This document shows, one piece after another, positions 9,509 through 21,751 of a DNA stretch of 64,000 nucleotides. The stretch lies in contig OY740768.1 in the NCBI GenBank assembly GCA_963513935.1, forward strand, positions 43,952,368-44,016,367, read 5' to 3'. The position numbers were made by a program, and so were the translations under genes. Below the pieces are notes generated by a model. That model had not been told where the DNA came from. It ran no database searches and saw only the letters and a program-made list of their open reading frames with translations. Positions within the stretch are counted from its first letter, which is position 1; each line of letters begins with the position of its first letter. The stretch is from Aphrophora alni (lineage: Eukaryota > Arthropoda > Insecta > Hemiptera > Aphrophoridae).

Positions 9509-11270
9509 TTAAATATTTCCAGCTGTTTAAAGTTAATGTGTTATTTATTTTGTTGTAAAATGTATTCACATTATATTTGGATGTTATGTGCACTTTAAAT
9601 AATACTTAAAAAATATTTATACAGTACATATAAATTTATTATATTATTATTTATTTATGTTTATCACTGGCCAAAATAATGACAAAACATAATTTGTTAA
9701 AAAATGCCACATTGGTAGTGAATGATATAACTTGTTTCTCTTAAATGTTTTTGTTTTACATGCGTTTTTCATAGGTTACTATCAAATGTTTGTGTTATGC
9801 TGTACATTATTATTACAATGTGTATAAACATATAGGTGCATGAATGAAAAAGATTATTTTAATAGCTATAAAATTATCTTTTTTTTAATTACAAGAAGGT
9901 TTAATCTCTACTATTTCATGTATAACACTACATGTAAGGGTATGTAATCAACAGGCCACTGAGTGTATGCTCAATTTAGACCAGTGAGTGTTTGATAAAT
10001 CTGGCCAAACGGACAACAGTTTTTGTTGAACAATGGGCGAAGACTAATCTTGGCTAAAGGTGTAAAGAGCATAGACTAATAGGATTGTTGGTTAATATAC
10101 CACATCATTCAGTATGAAACCAACTTATATACTTAGTTGAGGTGAAAAATAGTGATTAGGCCAAGGGTGTATGCAATAGTATAGACCATGGGACTAATAA
10201 CTGTTATTTGCCCAACTATGTGTAAATGTTTCTGATCTGTTTTGGTGTTTATTGTTAAGGGTCTGCAGTGCATAGATCTGAATTAACATATCACCCGTTA
10301 GAATAATGTTAAACAGTGTTAAATAAGAACAGTTATAACGCTGCCATTTATTAACACAGAATTATTATCGTTGATGGCTCATCTTAAATGTCAGGGGGAA
10401 ATATATTTTCTCGTTTTATAATTTTTTCTGGGGAAACAAATAGAACCACAAAAAGTGAAGAATCTTTCCCTTTCTTTTAAATATAGTATAACGATTTTTC
10501 AAAAACCTAATACGAATTTTCTAATACCTAAACAACTGTTCTTAAAAATGTCAGCATAAAAATATTAACATTGTTCTTTTGGGCGAGAATGCTCCCGGAA
10601 TTTTATGTATTGCAGAGCCTTAAATGTCTTATACAATTACGAGACATCTCAGCACCCAATTTACTGAGAATTACCGATCCGGAGTATTAAAATAAATAGA
10701 AACTTGCACTCATATTATACAGAGTGTCTTAGGAGTTTTGTAAAAACACTTCTAGGGTGTGTTCTATTGGTAAAAATAAAGAAAGAAGTTACAATAAATA
10801 AAACTATATCTCACTAATTAATTATACTTCTAGAAATCACTCTTAATTACAATGGCAAAATTAAATAATAAATAACTCAATTTTCAGGGACAAGAAAAGA
10901 AATTATTTTATTTACTTTAAAGAATGGTAAGAAAACACTTCACTAACAAAATGTTAATATTTCAATGTTCATATGTAAAAACAAGTAATAACAATTATCT
11001 TCAATCCCTTCACTATTCTTGAGAAAACATATCTCAATACTATTTTATAATCTATAATTTTCTTTCACAATTAGAGTTAAATAAGTTTTTTAATTTTTTT
11101 AATATAGCTGTACATCGTCAGTATATAATTATTGAAATTGTGATTTGTTAATCTTAATCCTTAATTATTGCATTAGAAATACATTTGTTGTTAAACTTAA
11201 TGTCCTGTATTATGTTTTGTATTTTAAATTTAGTATTTCTATACTTATAGGCGAGTTTAGCTTGACTTGC
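9509..11270. other. 3' flank of the gene and AT-rich DNA
   Basis: Presumed 3' UTR follows the TAA. No clear AATAAA signal stands out in the first few hundred bases. At 10720-10800 the wording AGAGTGTCTTAGGAG followed by TTCTAGGGTGTGTTCT looks like the end of a dispersed repeat and resembles GGGTGTCTTAAATATT at 54836. No other gene is seen. Confidence 0.45.
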
Positions 11271-11278
11271 TGATACTT

Positions 11279-11389
11279 CATTCATATTTGGTTTCGCCAT
11301 TAAAAATAAAAAAACTAGACTATTGTTGACGGTAAGTCATAATTATAATAAATTATCAATAGTCGGAATGGCGAAACCAAATATGAATG
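11279..11389. repeat. 23-bp fold-back repeat
   Basis: Arm 11279-11301 (starting CATTCATATTTGG, ending CGCCATT) and arm 11367-11389 are exact reverse complements over 23 nt. The 65-nt interior also contains GACTATTG and an inverted CAATAGTC. It could be a small MITE. Confidence 0.65.
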
Positions 11390-11399
11390 ATTTATTTTC

Positions 11400-13550
11400 A
11401 GGTTTCAATAAAAATATAATGGTACACAGAAAGCAGCATATTACATACATTGGCCTCTGTTACAATCAAAGTGAAAACATTAGAATGATAGAACGTTAGT
11501 AAAAATATTGTTCAATTTTTATCAATTATTTATTAATTAATTTATTAAATTGTTATTATTATAATATTTGTGTTAGTTTTTTTTTCTGTCATGATATTAA
11601 TTTTATTATGAAATATATTTATCATGTTAATGTTATTTGCTTCCTACTACAGACGGATTTTAATAGAACCAGTTTTTAATTTAATTTTCAAATTAAGGTA
11701 AATAACTTTCATAATCTGTTACAATCTGTTAAAAATAACTTTTATAATCTGCATCTAAATACCTTTAAAATACCATTATAGTTTAATATACTAACAAAGT
11801 ACTAATTGAGTAGCATAATTATTTGTGCTCATAAATACTTTCTTTAAAATTATTTCAAATACAGACTTCGTTCAATTTAGTAAAACAGTGCTAATGAAGT
11901 AGCATAAAACCTTTTTGTTCATAAATATACGGTTTTGATAATGTTTTCCGTCAACTTAGTATCGCACCCGCAGAATAGAGATCCCACTGAATGTTTGCTG
12001 AATGGTAGTAGTTGTTCGTTAGATCATACATTCCGAGACCTGTTGTACTGGCTAGCATAACAATGGAAGAGGTTCAAAATACTTGTGGATTAGTAATTTA
12101 TCAAATCAAGAAATAATTATTTAGTTAAATTATATTTTAAAATGTCTATATATTTAGCCAAGAACTTTACTCTGTGGTTGAACTTATAATTTTATTTGTG
12201 GCCTTTCTGGTTCTTTTGTCTCTTGCACACCAGTGTGATCTAATCCAATTAATCTAACTACAAGTTGGCTTAGGTGTCATTTAACGAAAAATTAAAAACT
12301 TTGTTTAGTTTCTTATTAATTTCAAAGTACTGTACTGTGTATTGGATGCTTGCAATATTCAACAAATATGTTTCAATGTTATTTTTTTATTATTTCTTAG
12401 TGTTAAAGTGCCTACACATTCGAGCTGGTAATAAGGCATACTCACTGGTTACCTGGTTGGTAAACAGAATATAATAAAAATCAGCTTTCACCATTGTAAT
12501 CCTCCTAGTTGAAAAAAAAAAGTACCACACTACCACCTTTCCATTTAGAACATATCAGTTAATTCAAGACGGATGGTAAAAATTTGGAACATGTTTTTAA
12601 ATAGTTGTATCATAATAAATAGCCTTGGAATTTGTATATGATAATATTACTCTCCTGCGAAATATTTAGAGGTATTTAGACTTTTGGTTCACCTGGTATT
12701 ATTTTAAGTATGATTTTAGAGTGTGTGTGTGTGTGTGTGAACGCTCGTCGGCGCGAACGCGCATGTGGGTTTTATTTGAGAAACGAGAATATTGAACGTG
12801 TTTTTATTTTTAGGATTATTTTAGATACTTTGTGTTAACTATTCTTAAAACATTTTAATCGTCACAAATATAATATTTAAAAATGTATTTTAACCTAAAA
12901 CAAAAGTTTAACATTGGGATTAATTTTAACGATTTTATAAAAAATACAAAATAGATTGTTTACATTATATACTATGTTTACACATTTGGGACTGAGGGAT
13001 AATTGCAATATATCAATTAATTAAATACTGCATTCTATACTTGAAAACATGAATTTTTACAAAGTTTGATTTTATTGCTCTCTTTGGGTCCGTCCTGACT
13101 TCCAGTTTTTGTGTGGAAAAACTTACCTTTTCTAACATTTTAAAGTACGTTTTTATGTGTAAACAACGATTTTTGACAATTTAACAAATCCGTTGAAGTT
13201 TTTATGGCTCTATAAGAATAATTTCAATATTTTAAAATAATTATTTAAATTTTATATTAAATCTGCTATTTTGACTTCTTTGGACAGGAACTACTGGTTA
13301 TTTTAAAATGTTGGACTTTTATGTTTAAACAATAATTATATTTTGTTGTGTTTCTGAGTAACACTTTTGAGTAATTAAATTTTTGTTGAGAAGCCATTTT
13401 TTATTTATACAGAAATAGAGAATTGTTATTTAATAAAAAAAAAGAAGATTTTTTTAAAGTCTACTTAACATTTTTAGCTGGATATCTTTTCGATATTCTA
13501 CTACCATGAAAATAATTTGAATATTTTTTTGGTTTTTTTTTGCATACATG
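11400..13550. other. AT-rich non-coding DNA
   Basis: No gene is supported. A short (GT)n run at about 12719-12739 is followed by a CpG-containing patch (ACGCTCGTCGGCGCGAACGC). The TTG-initiated frame at 12274-12474 shows no family features. Confidence 0.5.
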
Positions 13551-13927
13551 CATCAGGTCCAGTTTTAATATTTTCCAAATTCGACATACTCAGATTCAAC
13601 AATTTCAAAAACTAGTATAGTAATTCACAAGCATTCTCCACTTGTGTACCGAATTTCAAGTCGATATTATCAATATTTTTAAAATAGAGCTAATCACTGC
13701 TTGAATTGTTGCATTACCGACGGCACTATCCGACCGCATTACAATATCTATTTTAGAAAATGCCCATGGTAACAACTGAAAATAGGTATACATATTTATT
13801 GGTAAGTGTATTATTATTAGTGTACCGAGTTTTGACAACCCATAGAGAAAATATTATACATTAAAGCCAGTAATTAGCGCTAAATATACCCCTGGTACTG
13901 AAAATAAAAATGATTCTTCCGGTTCAA

Positions 13928-14275
13928 TTAAAAACATATTTAAGATATAACTTGTATTGCAAGGTTGTAGTAAATATCTCAAAATTTTAGGTTAATTAGT
14001 ATATGTTTTATTATAAAACCAAAATTGAAGTCGATACCTTGAAAATTGTTGAAATTGGAGCCTATAAATTCATGCAGTTTCCTAATACCCACCGCAAATT
14101 TACAGTTTTCTCAAAGGCAGGCTCAAATGATTTTGATGAAAATTTTCTCAAGAGGCCAAAACAAAACGTATTGGTCGACATCTACAGAAATTCCGGTTCA
14201 TGTGTTATCGGAAATCGTTAATCGGTATCGGTTATGGGAAATAACGAAAAACCATTGGTCTTGGGATTGATATAA
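13928..14275. repeat. Dispersed repeat, copy A
   Basis: It shares with 15035-15395 the blocks TTGCAAGGTTG, AAATATCTCAAAATTTT, TTATTATAAAACCAAA, GTCGATACCTTGAAAATTG, TCAAATGATTTTGAT and GTCGACATCTAC. The overlapping open frames (14003-14221 and 14046-14270) are not conserved as frames in copy B, so I read this as non-coding repeat DNA. Confidence 0.65.
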
Positions 14276-14530
14276 AACGCGTAATTTATCAAACACGGTT
14301 TAGTTCAAATTTTAAAATTATGCTAAGATTAATGGCCCAATTTCGTTTTCAAAATTACTAGGAAAAAGTATTACCGTTCTGGAATAGTTGACAAAAAACA
14401 AAAATGAACCTTGACCACCGTCATTAAAGTGATTATGAGTATAGGCCTATGAAAGAATTATATTCTATAGTATATTGTCTTGTATCTAATTACTCACCTC
14501 AAGACATAAAGGCTATCGCGGTTTCCATCA

Positions 14531-14553
14531 CTACACTACACTACACTACACTA
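14531..14553. repeat. Short (CACTA)n tandem repeat
   Basis: About four units of a CACTA pentamer. Confidence 0.8.
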
Positions 14554-15034
14554 GGTTTCCATCATCAGGATGCACAAAATGGTCAAATCACTTATTAGAG
14601 GTCGTCACATAACAATAAAACACTAAAAACACAACACAACGTAAAACCGTTAACAGCACAAACAGTTATTTTGGCCGAAATATCGCGTGCATGGCCAATA
14701 CCCGGCAAATCTAAACTGCGGAATTATTGCTGTAGGCACAGAAACTCCCTGCCTTCTCTGTTATCTATCGTGGTGGTCTAGTATGACGTTTGTTTATCAT
14801 GCTGTCTGTCTAGATGCTTACGACATCATAAATTAGATTTGATTTAAAGGATAGGTTGTCATTGGGGATATTAGATGAATATATTTTTACACCTTTATAG
14901 ATCTCGAACTCTTCTACGGAATCCATGTACTTACTTTTTTTTGCAAAAGTGTATTATCTCCATGTTAGATTGGATATCTGTGTATTTATGGTTTTTGTTC
15001 CATTAAAAAATAAAAATTTAATATGACTTGAAAC

Positions 15035-15395
15035 TAGGTACACATGCAGAGTAACTTGCATTCCAAGGTTGGATTAAATATCTCAAAATTTTGGGAATGA
15101 TAAAATTTTGTGTAGTACCGACGGGAAAATCCGTGCATATACCAATTCTTACTTTCAACTATTTTTTTCTATTTGCTTAAAACTTTGTATATACATTAAC
15201 TTGTTTATGTTTTATTAGAAAACCAAAGTTGAAGTTGATACCTTGAAAATTGTTGAGATTGGAGCCTAAAAGTTCATGCGATTTTTGACTTATCGGTTCA
15301 AATGATTTTGATCTAATTTTTCTCAAGAGTCCCGAACAAAACTTGTTGGTCGACATCTACAAAAATTGCGGTTTATGCGTTATGGGAGTTGGTCT
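15035..15395. repeat. Dispersed repeat, copy B
   Basis: This is a diverged direct copy of 13928-14275, 1.1 kb downstream and in the same orientation, with indels that destroy any shared reading frame. Confidence 0.65.
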
Positions 15396-15839
15396 TTGTT
15401 TACACTCTTATTTTAGGTTCACAATGTCTTCCTTATCATATCTTTTTTTTATAGGTTACCTTCCTCTCTCTTAATATCAAAATTTATTTTTTTATAGTTG
15501 TAGCACTATGAAACGATATGTATTTGAATATATTTAATTTTACGGTTATTGTTTAATATGGCTGTGTCAGACTATTCATTTATTACAGGTACTCACTATT
15601 TATGTTTATGTTACTTATATTCACAATGAATGTGAAATATTTATTATTTATAAAATCGATAAATAATAGGAACTAATTTTAATGTAGATATATTTTAAAT
15701 TACCGTCATTATGAAACGGATTACTTTAAGGCAATTTATAACTAGCTAAATGGTTTAAGGTATGTTTGCCATGCTGTGGATTAACCCTAAAACTTTTCTG
15801 TCCTTATTAGTTATACAAGCATAAAATATGGGTGTTAAA

Positions 15840-15990
15840 CAGATTTTTTTTTTTTTTTCAAACTAGAGCATATTGATGAGTATCGTGCAAAATTACTACT
15901 CAATTGGTCGTACTGTTCTAGAGATATAAATTATTTAGTAACAAAAATACAAAATGGCGGATAGTTGGTAAAAGAAGCGTTACCTAATAT
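15840..15990. repeat. Diverged relative of the 1.5-kb fold-back
   Basis: TTTTTTCAAACTA, then TGATGA, then TGTTCTAGAGATATAAAT, then GGCGGATAGTTGGTAAAA follow the same order as 1500-1640. Only one arm is present here. Confidence 0.5.
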
Positions 15991-16632
15991 GTGTTTATAG
16001 GAACTTCTTTTAAATTTAAACCCTTATAAGCACCCCCTAAATTATCTCCGCGCATTACAGAAACACCGTGGTAACTTCCGTGACGTTACCACAAAAGGTA
16101 GGGCTACAAACGGAAAACGCGAACTGACCGCGTGTTTGTACGTTGAAACGACTTTAGTTTACCTCTTTACCCTTTTTTACAGAGCAAGTTATGATGAAGG
16201 TGAAAAAATAAAATTTACTGATAAATCCGTTTTGAATCTAATAAAATGTTTGGAGTCTGTCGTATGTAGGCCTACAGAGTCTGTCTCAAAAATCGCGCAT
16301 TGGAATACATATCAGCTTCTAATTGGCGTAGGAAGGTAATAGACACATTAATGGAAAGCTCTTGGTTGGGTCTATCTATAGGGAGTGCCAAATCTTAGGT
16401 TCCATATACAGGGTATTCCGAAAAATATTAAACGTTTTTCCCCCGTTTTTTTAAATAACGATATTAATGTTTCCCCTTCAATTACTCCTAAAAAGTCCAC
16501 ATTCTTTTCCCCATTACACAGTCTTATCTCATTAACTCGGCCATAACACAAGAAAAACATTCATGTGACATCTCTTTTGAAAGCTGTTTACATTTGCTAT
16601 CTGATAAAGTAACTAAATATATAAATTTTCTT

Positions 16633-17183
16633 CACAGAGTGTTCCTAAAATTATTTTTTTATAGAATTATTTTGGTGAATTAATTATTTCTACTCCAAAG
16701 TGAATTGGTTTTTAACTCTTAGTCCAAAGGTTCTGAATTCTCATTCATTATTCCCTAGTATTGCAAAATTACGCCAGCTTTTACCCAACAGATGTATTGG
16801 GCGAATTGGCCATCGAACGACGCTCTAGATCTCCAGATTGAAATCCTTTAGTTTATTTCCTTTGTGGCTATTTGAAAATAAACGTTTACTATAATAGACC
16901 TACGAATCTAAAACCTGAAAGAAAAATACGACTAGCAATACAGAAAATTAGAGATGAAATTAAAAGTAAAGCAATACATGCGGTTTATACTCGTTTGGAA
17001 CATTGTCAAGTAGCTCTTGGTGGACATTTTGAACATAAACACATACTTTCCGTAGTCTTCTATGGTTTACGTTGTTAAATATAAACAGTTTTAGTACAGC
17101 TTGTAGTTTTTCTTAGTTTTGGATTGTACACAAAATAAAATCATTTTTTGTATTAAAAAAAATTTTTTTTTGGAACACTGTGC
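16633..17183 (+). mobile_element. IS630/Tc1/mariner-type element, deleted
   Basis: Ends CACAGAGTGTTCC (16633) and GGAACACTGTG (17172-17182) are inverted and resemble the ACAGGGTGTTCC-type ends of insect elements in this superfamily. Runs of A/T sit inside both ends. Only the C-terminal part of a transposase remains between them, so most of the gene, including the first catalytic residues, has been deleted. Confidence 0.7.
16818..17078 (+). pseudogene. Transposase C-terminal fragment (DDE_3-like)
   Basis: The frame reads RRSRSPD-stop-NP, then LVYFLCGYLKINVY, then a Lys/Arg/Glu helix-rich region, and ends CQVALGGHFEHKHI before a TAA at 17076. The order RSPD.(T/N)P, (L)DFFLWGYLK.xVY, and a terminal C....GGHxEH motif is characteristic of the last part of IS630/Tc1/mariner-type transposases widespread in insect genomes. 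A TGA (16839-16841) interrupts the SPD.NP motif. The aspartate expected in LDFF is valine here, so the last catalytic acid is lost. The fragment is dead. Confidence 0.85.
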
Positions 17184-17313
17184 AATTAAAAACTAATTAC
17201 ATTATCAGATAGCAAATGTAAACAAATGAGATAAGACTGTGAAATTTGATTCATCATAATGTTGTATCTAAGTAAAATAAAAACAGTAATAAACCAGAAA
17301 ACTCGCGTAAAAT

Positions 17314-17380
17314 TCAATGTATATAAGGGTGGTTGCCGCCGGCCATATTAATGTATATAAGGGTGGTTGCCGCCCTCAAT
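17314..17380. repeat. 35-bp tandem duplication
   Basis: The block AATGTATATAAGGGTGGTTG plus CCGCC occurs twice, 35 bp apart, separated by GGCCATATT. Confidence 0.85.
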
Positions 17381-17711
17381 ACACTTTTAACTACTTAAAT
17401 CCTAATTTTAATCCATTATAAAAATAAATTCTATGTTAAAAGTGTACATTTATCAGGCTAATAGTATATACTTTAATTGAAGACATACTTATCGTTCTTG
17501 TAATAACAAAAAATATAGATATTAAAATTCCTAATTATTTTTTGACTGAAATTAATGACAGGAGTAAGTAACATTAAAGAAATGAAAAACGGAGGTGCGT
17601 TGCAAGCCTGTACACATATGTCCCATTTCTGAGGATTTATACAAAACCGACCCCTTTCTGAAGAGTTGGTCATCAGAATAGGACAGTCCTCAGAAAGGGT
17701 ACAGTTGCGTA

Positions 17712-17713
<2 letters not shown>

Positions 17714-17746
<33 letters not shown>
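17714..17746. repeat. (TA)n microsatellite
   Basis: About 16 TA units. It follows an imperfect inverted pair (CCCCTTTCTGA near 17650 and TCAGAAAGGG near 17692). Confidence 0.9.
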
Positions 17747-17748
<2 letters not shown>

Positions 17749-18377
17749 GTACAAAAATGGTTTAACAAATTACATTTTAATGAATTCTGTTTATCTGATT
17801 GGACTAGAGAAGGACATACATGTATATTTCCAGACTGACTTGTTGTTGAAACTCTGGGGACCTAAATTTTTTTCTGAATCAATGTTGAACAGTTATTCAT
17901 TAAATTATATAATTAATTATAAGACTAAAAGGTAACGTTGTGCTTATTACACTTATGGTTGAAGAAGTACTCAATTTGAACTAAAAGTCACAGTTTTATT
18001 TAATATTCAACACGACTTTTTTCTGGATTTTTTTAAAAATAATTTAAAAATCGGAATGACTTTGTCAAATACGTTTATCCAAATCCAATTTTCGAATCTT
18101 ATTTGTAAATGGACAATTTTAAACGTATAAAATATTACTGTATTTGTTAGTAAGAGAAATATAGAAGTCTTAACAGACGTAGGCCTAACATCTATTTTTT
18201 TAATGACAAATTTAAGGTATGCAATGTTTTAAGATTCATGGGTAATATTTCTTAAAAATAGTAGCAAGAATAATTAGCAAGAATAAATAGTAGGAAAACA
18301 TAATAATTTACAATTCGATTGGTTTCTATGTTGGGTAAGATGAACTTAGAGACCTCTGGTTTGCGCCATTATTCTTA

Positions 18378-18500
18378 TTTTGAAAAGACCTTTAAAATGA
18401 GGTATCACTCAATAGGGGTTGCTATTTAAAATTCTTGACTTACCCCCAAACTACCCCATTTTGGGGGTAAGGGTTGAAAATCTTGATACTTCAAAAACTC
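18378..18500 (+). repeat. Dispersed repeat with TTTAAAATGAGGT motif
   Basis: CTTTAAAATGAGGTATCACTC resembles segments at 47625-47760 (inverted) and 48175-48330 (direct). A GGGGTAAG-type hairpin follows (TTACCCCCAAACTACCCC against GGGGGTAAG). It is probably the internal part of an old transposon. Confidence 0.45.
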
Positions 18501-18599
18501 CTCCTTTGGTTATCTAAACTTTCCCCAAAGCAAATCTGTCTATTTCCATTAATAAAAAAAAATAAGAGAGGGGGGTGGGACTTTTTGGACACATGGTAT

Positions 18600-21380
18600 A
18601 TTATAATTAAATAAAAAACAAATTAAAATTTTTACCACATTAAACAAATAATACATTCAGAAAATAGATTTCAGCAATGATTAAAAATTTAACGTGTATA
18701 AAACGGGCATTCGGGGAAATGGACGTGGACAAATGTTCGGGAATCCCCCAAGAGTATAAAACTGGTGAAATATTCAAAACCAGTTTTTTTGTAATTTTGT
18801 TTCATCAAATTTCAATCAATAAAATCGTCTTTGATTTGAATTAAAGGCTCTGTCAATTGTTTGTTAGGAGAGTCAATATTTTGCCCTATTTACTTTAAAT
18901 TTGTTTCACATGTTGTTTTTAGCATCGCTGTCCACACTCGTTAATCAGTCAAATCGTTCAGTAGTGGCGATCGTTATTTCTCCATGTTTTATACAAATCA
19001 ATTCAGAATATATTCATTATAAATAAATATTCAGATCACGATGCTGCACTTAAAAATAAAATGCTGACAGCCTACGGTAAAAAAAGAACAAAGTTAGGCT
19101 CAAAATAGAATTTGAGAACTTGAATTCCTTAATTTTAAACTTGAATAATGAATAAATACAATAGTAATAGTAAAGGTTAAAGGTCGCACCATGCTAATTG
19201 TCTGAGTTTTCATCTTGGGTATTCTACCCGACTGAGTCTTTTCTTCCAATAAGAAAACCGTTACAAGTATATTCTTCCTGTCTAAACTCTTAATATGTTT
19301 GGTGTTTCGTAATAATATTTTTCAATTGTAATCTTTGATGGCTAGAAATTTCAAATAATAATAAAACATTTGAGTCAATTTAGCTTTCATATGTAGAGTC
19401 AAATCAAATCTTGATGACCAGAATGGAAAGTGTGGCTCACTATAAGTTGATGGTGGACCGGTGAACAACTGAAGTCACAAGCTGATGACTTTGTTTGTCT
19501 GATGAATGAGAATAAATTTAATTTGTTTATCGTTACAGAAATTGTTTTTAATGAAAAAAATATAACAAATATATGGTTGCTTTTCGTAAGGAATATATTT
19601 TAAATTGTTGGATTTGAAAAACATCATCTTGTAGTTTGTTTCAAAATAACTTTCGTTAAAACATCAGTACTTAAATATAACTAATTCAATTGTTATTGGA
19701 CATATAGAGCACTGATTGGAAACTCTCTTTTCTCTGTCAGAAAGGTTATGTTAAGCAAGTTGTTTGTCTACAATGTGACTTTTAACTGTTGAATAGTTTG
19801 CTATTAATTTTTCTATGATAGATAGAAACACGTATTAGATTCATTTAGGTTGGTGTGATTTATTGATTTTCATAGTTGTGTTATAAATGTTGCCACAGAG
19901 ACAGAGGAGAGTGAACAAGCATTTAGTTATGATCTTACAGGCTGTTATCTCGGATCATTATCAATAGAAAGTTTTACTTGACTGTTACTATCAACATTTT
20001 CGTGTTATTTTTCTGCTTGAGAAGTTGATTTGAGAAGAGGAATATACTTCAGTTTATGTGCAAACTCAGAAAGAGATTTGAAAATCGCAAATTAGTTAAC
20101 ATACTTATTTGAATGTGTAACATCTTTAATTTTAACCCAAAATTAACCTTCCTCTAAATGATATTTACATTCTTACAAACGGATGTAAAATAAGTACATC
20201 ATAAGAGGAATAATCGTACCGACAGAAGTTAAAATAATTTAATGACATAAACTGTAGAATAATTACTATTAAATTTGTACACATTTAAAGACAACTTAAC
20301 AATTTGTAATATAACTATATAAGTGAATACAAAAAACCAATTGTATTGTCAAATTTTACTAGTGGTTAGCATTTTGGCTTCACAAATGGACTCGACTTTG
20401 TGAGGAAAATTAGGAAGCTTAAATTAGTAGCAAGCTTTGGTCGAGAAAGCTAGAATAACGGCGACGTGAATTTAGATATATCAAAGCCAACAACCAGGCC
20501 TAATCTTACGGGTTGTTGCGTCATTGTAAAAAAAATAAAAATAATAATAATAATAAAATAAAAAAATTAAAAAAAAACTTAATACTTCAAATTAATTGCC
20601 TAGATTGTTTCAAGTTGCAACATTCAATTCAAGAATAAAAATGGTATATTATCTGTGATATATTTTTCTTTTCATGAATAAAATTTCAATAATAACATCT
20701 CTAACAAATGGCTTCCATATGTAGACAAGTTTAAATGTGTCAAATTTAATGATTTATTTTAAAATTGAAGCTACTGCAGTTTGCTTCATTTGGTTGAGAA
20801 ATTATTTTATTCGGCAGGAAAACAATAACACATTGATAAGAATAATTAATTTGAAAATCTCAGTTTCGAATATCGCAGAGTGATAGTTTTGTCCAACTCT
20901 AAATACTAACTTTAGACAGACATTTATTGACTCATTATTTCTCTTTGTAATTATAAATATCAAGTTTATTAGGTTAGTAATTGCTATTGTTTTATTATTG
21001 GTATTATTGTTTACTAATCAGTGCTCAATTATGTGGTCAGTTGGGGCCGAATAAATTTACCAATGTGAGATTTATTTTCATCTACTATCCCTATTAGTTA
21101 ACTGATAACAGAGCAGAGAGGCATGAGCAATTATTTTCGTTTCTATTTTAAATGTACAATTTAAATAAATATAAAATTTTTACACAAAAAGAGGGATAGA
21201 AAATATCATGGCAACGTCAACATGGTTTTTACTCATCTGCTTGTCAAATGTTTTAATTATTAAAACAAGATAAAATAATAATAATATTAATTAATGAGTT
21301 TAATTTGTTAACATCTGGAGTTGAGAGTAAACTAAATTAAATTGTGTTTATATGTAATATGTTTGAACATAATTGTTTTA
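18600..21380. other. AT-rich non-coding DNA
   Basis: No gene, RNA gene or recognisable mobile element is seen. A near-palindrome CAGGCCTAA at 20496 is a one-base variant of the TAGGCCTA motif common in the first 18 kb. Confidence 0.5.
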
Positions 21381-21386
21381 ATCTAA

Positions 21387-21389
<3 letters not shown>

Positions 21390-21430
<41 letters not shown>
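21390..21430. repeat. (TA)n microsatellite
   Basis: About 20 TA units. Confidence 0.95.
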
Positions 21431-21436
<6 letters not shown>

Positions 21437-21751
21437 CATTATTGGTTAGATCTAAATATCCGCTTTATGTCTACCACTTTCTTTTTGTGTGTAAACTACC
21501 AACTAGTAGTAAATGAAAGAATCTGTAGACAATATTCTGAATCAAATCTGTAATATGTCCAATTTATAATAACCGTACTGGATTTATTTATCATTATAAA
21601 ATTTTAATATTGATTAACTCTACTATATAAGTTTGTGGAAGAACGAATTAAAAATTCGCATGAATTTAAATTTACATTATATTATAAAACGTACACACAC
21701 TCGCACGCGCACATTTACACACACGCATTTAATGTTGTTTAAAATTGAAAA

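Larger units (their letters stand above)
16517..17241. repeat. Inverted arms around the mariner-like relic
   Basis: CACAGTCTTATCTCATT (from 16517) and GTTTACATTTGCTATCTGAT (from 16585) reappear in reverse complement at 17225-17241 and 17202-17223. The right arm lacks about 50 nt present between the two blocks on the left. The arms enclose the shorter TIR element 16633-17183. An additional TIR-like start (TACAGGGTATTCCG) lies at about 16404. The arrangement suggests one insertion inside another of the same broad family, or an inverted duplication. Confidence 0.6.

Noticed and set aside
14003..14270. Two overlapping frames of 72-74 codons
   Set aside because: The same DNA recurs at 15.2 kb with frame-breaking indels, so neither frame is conserved.
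16136..16339. Frame of 67 codons upstream of the mariner-type relic
   Set aside because: No transposase motif is visible and it lies outside the inverted arms. It could be an old relic but cannot be supported.
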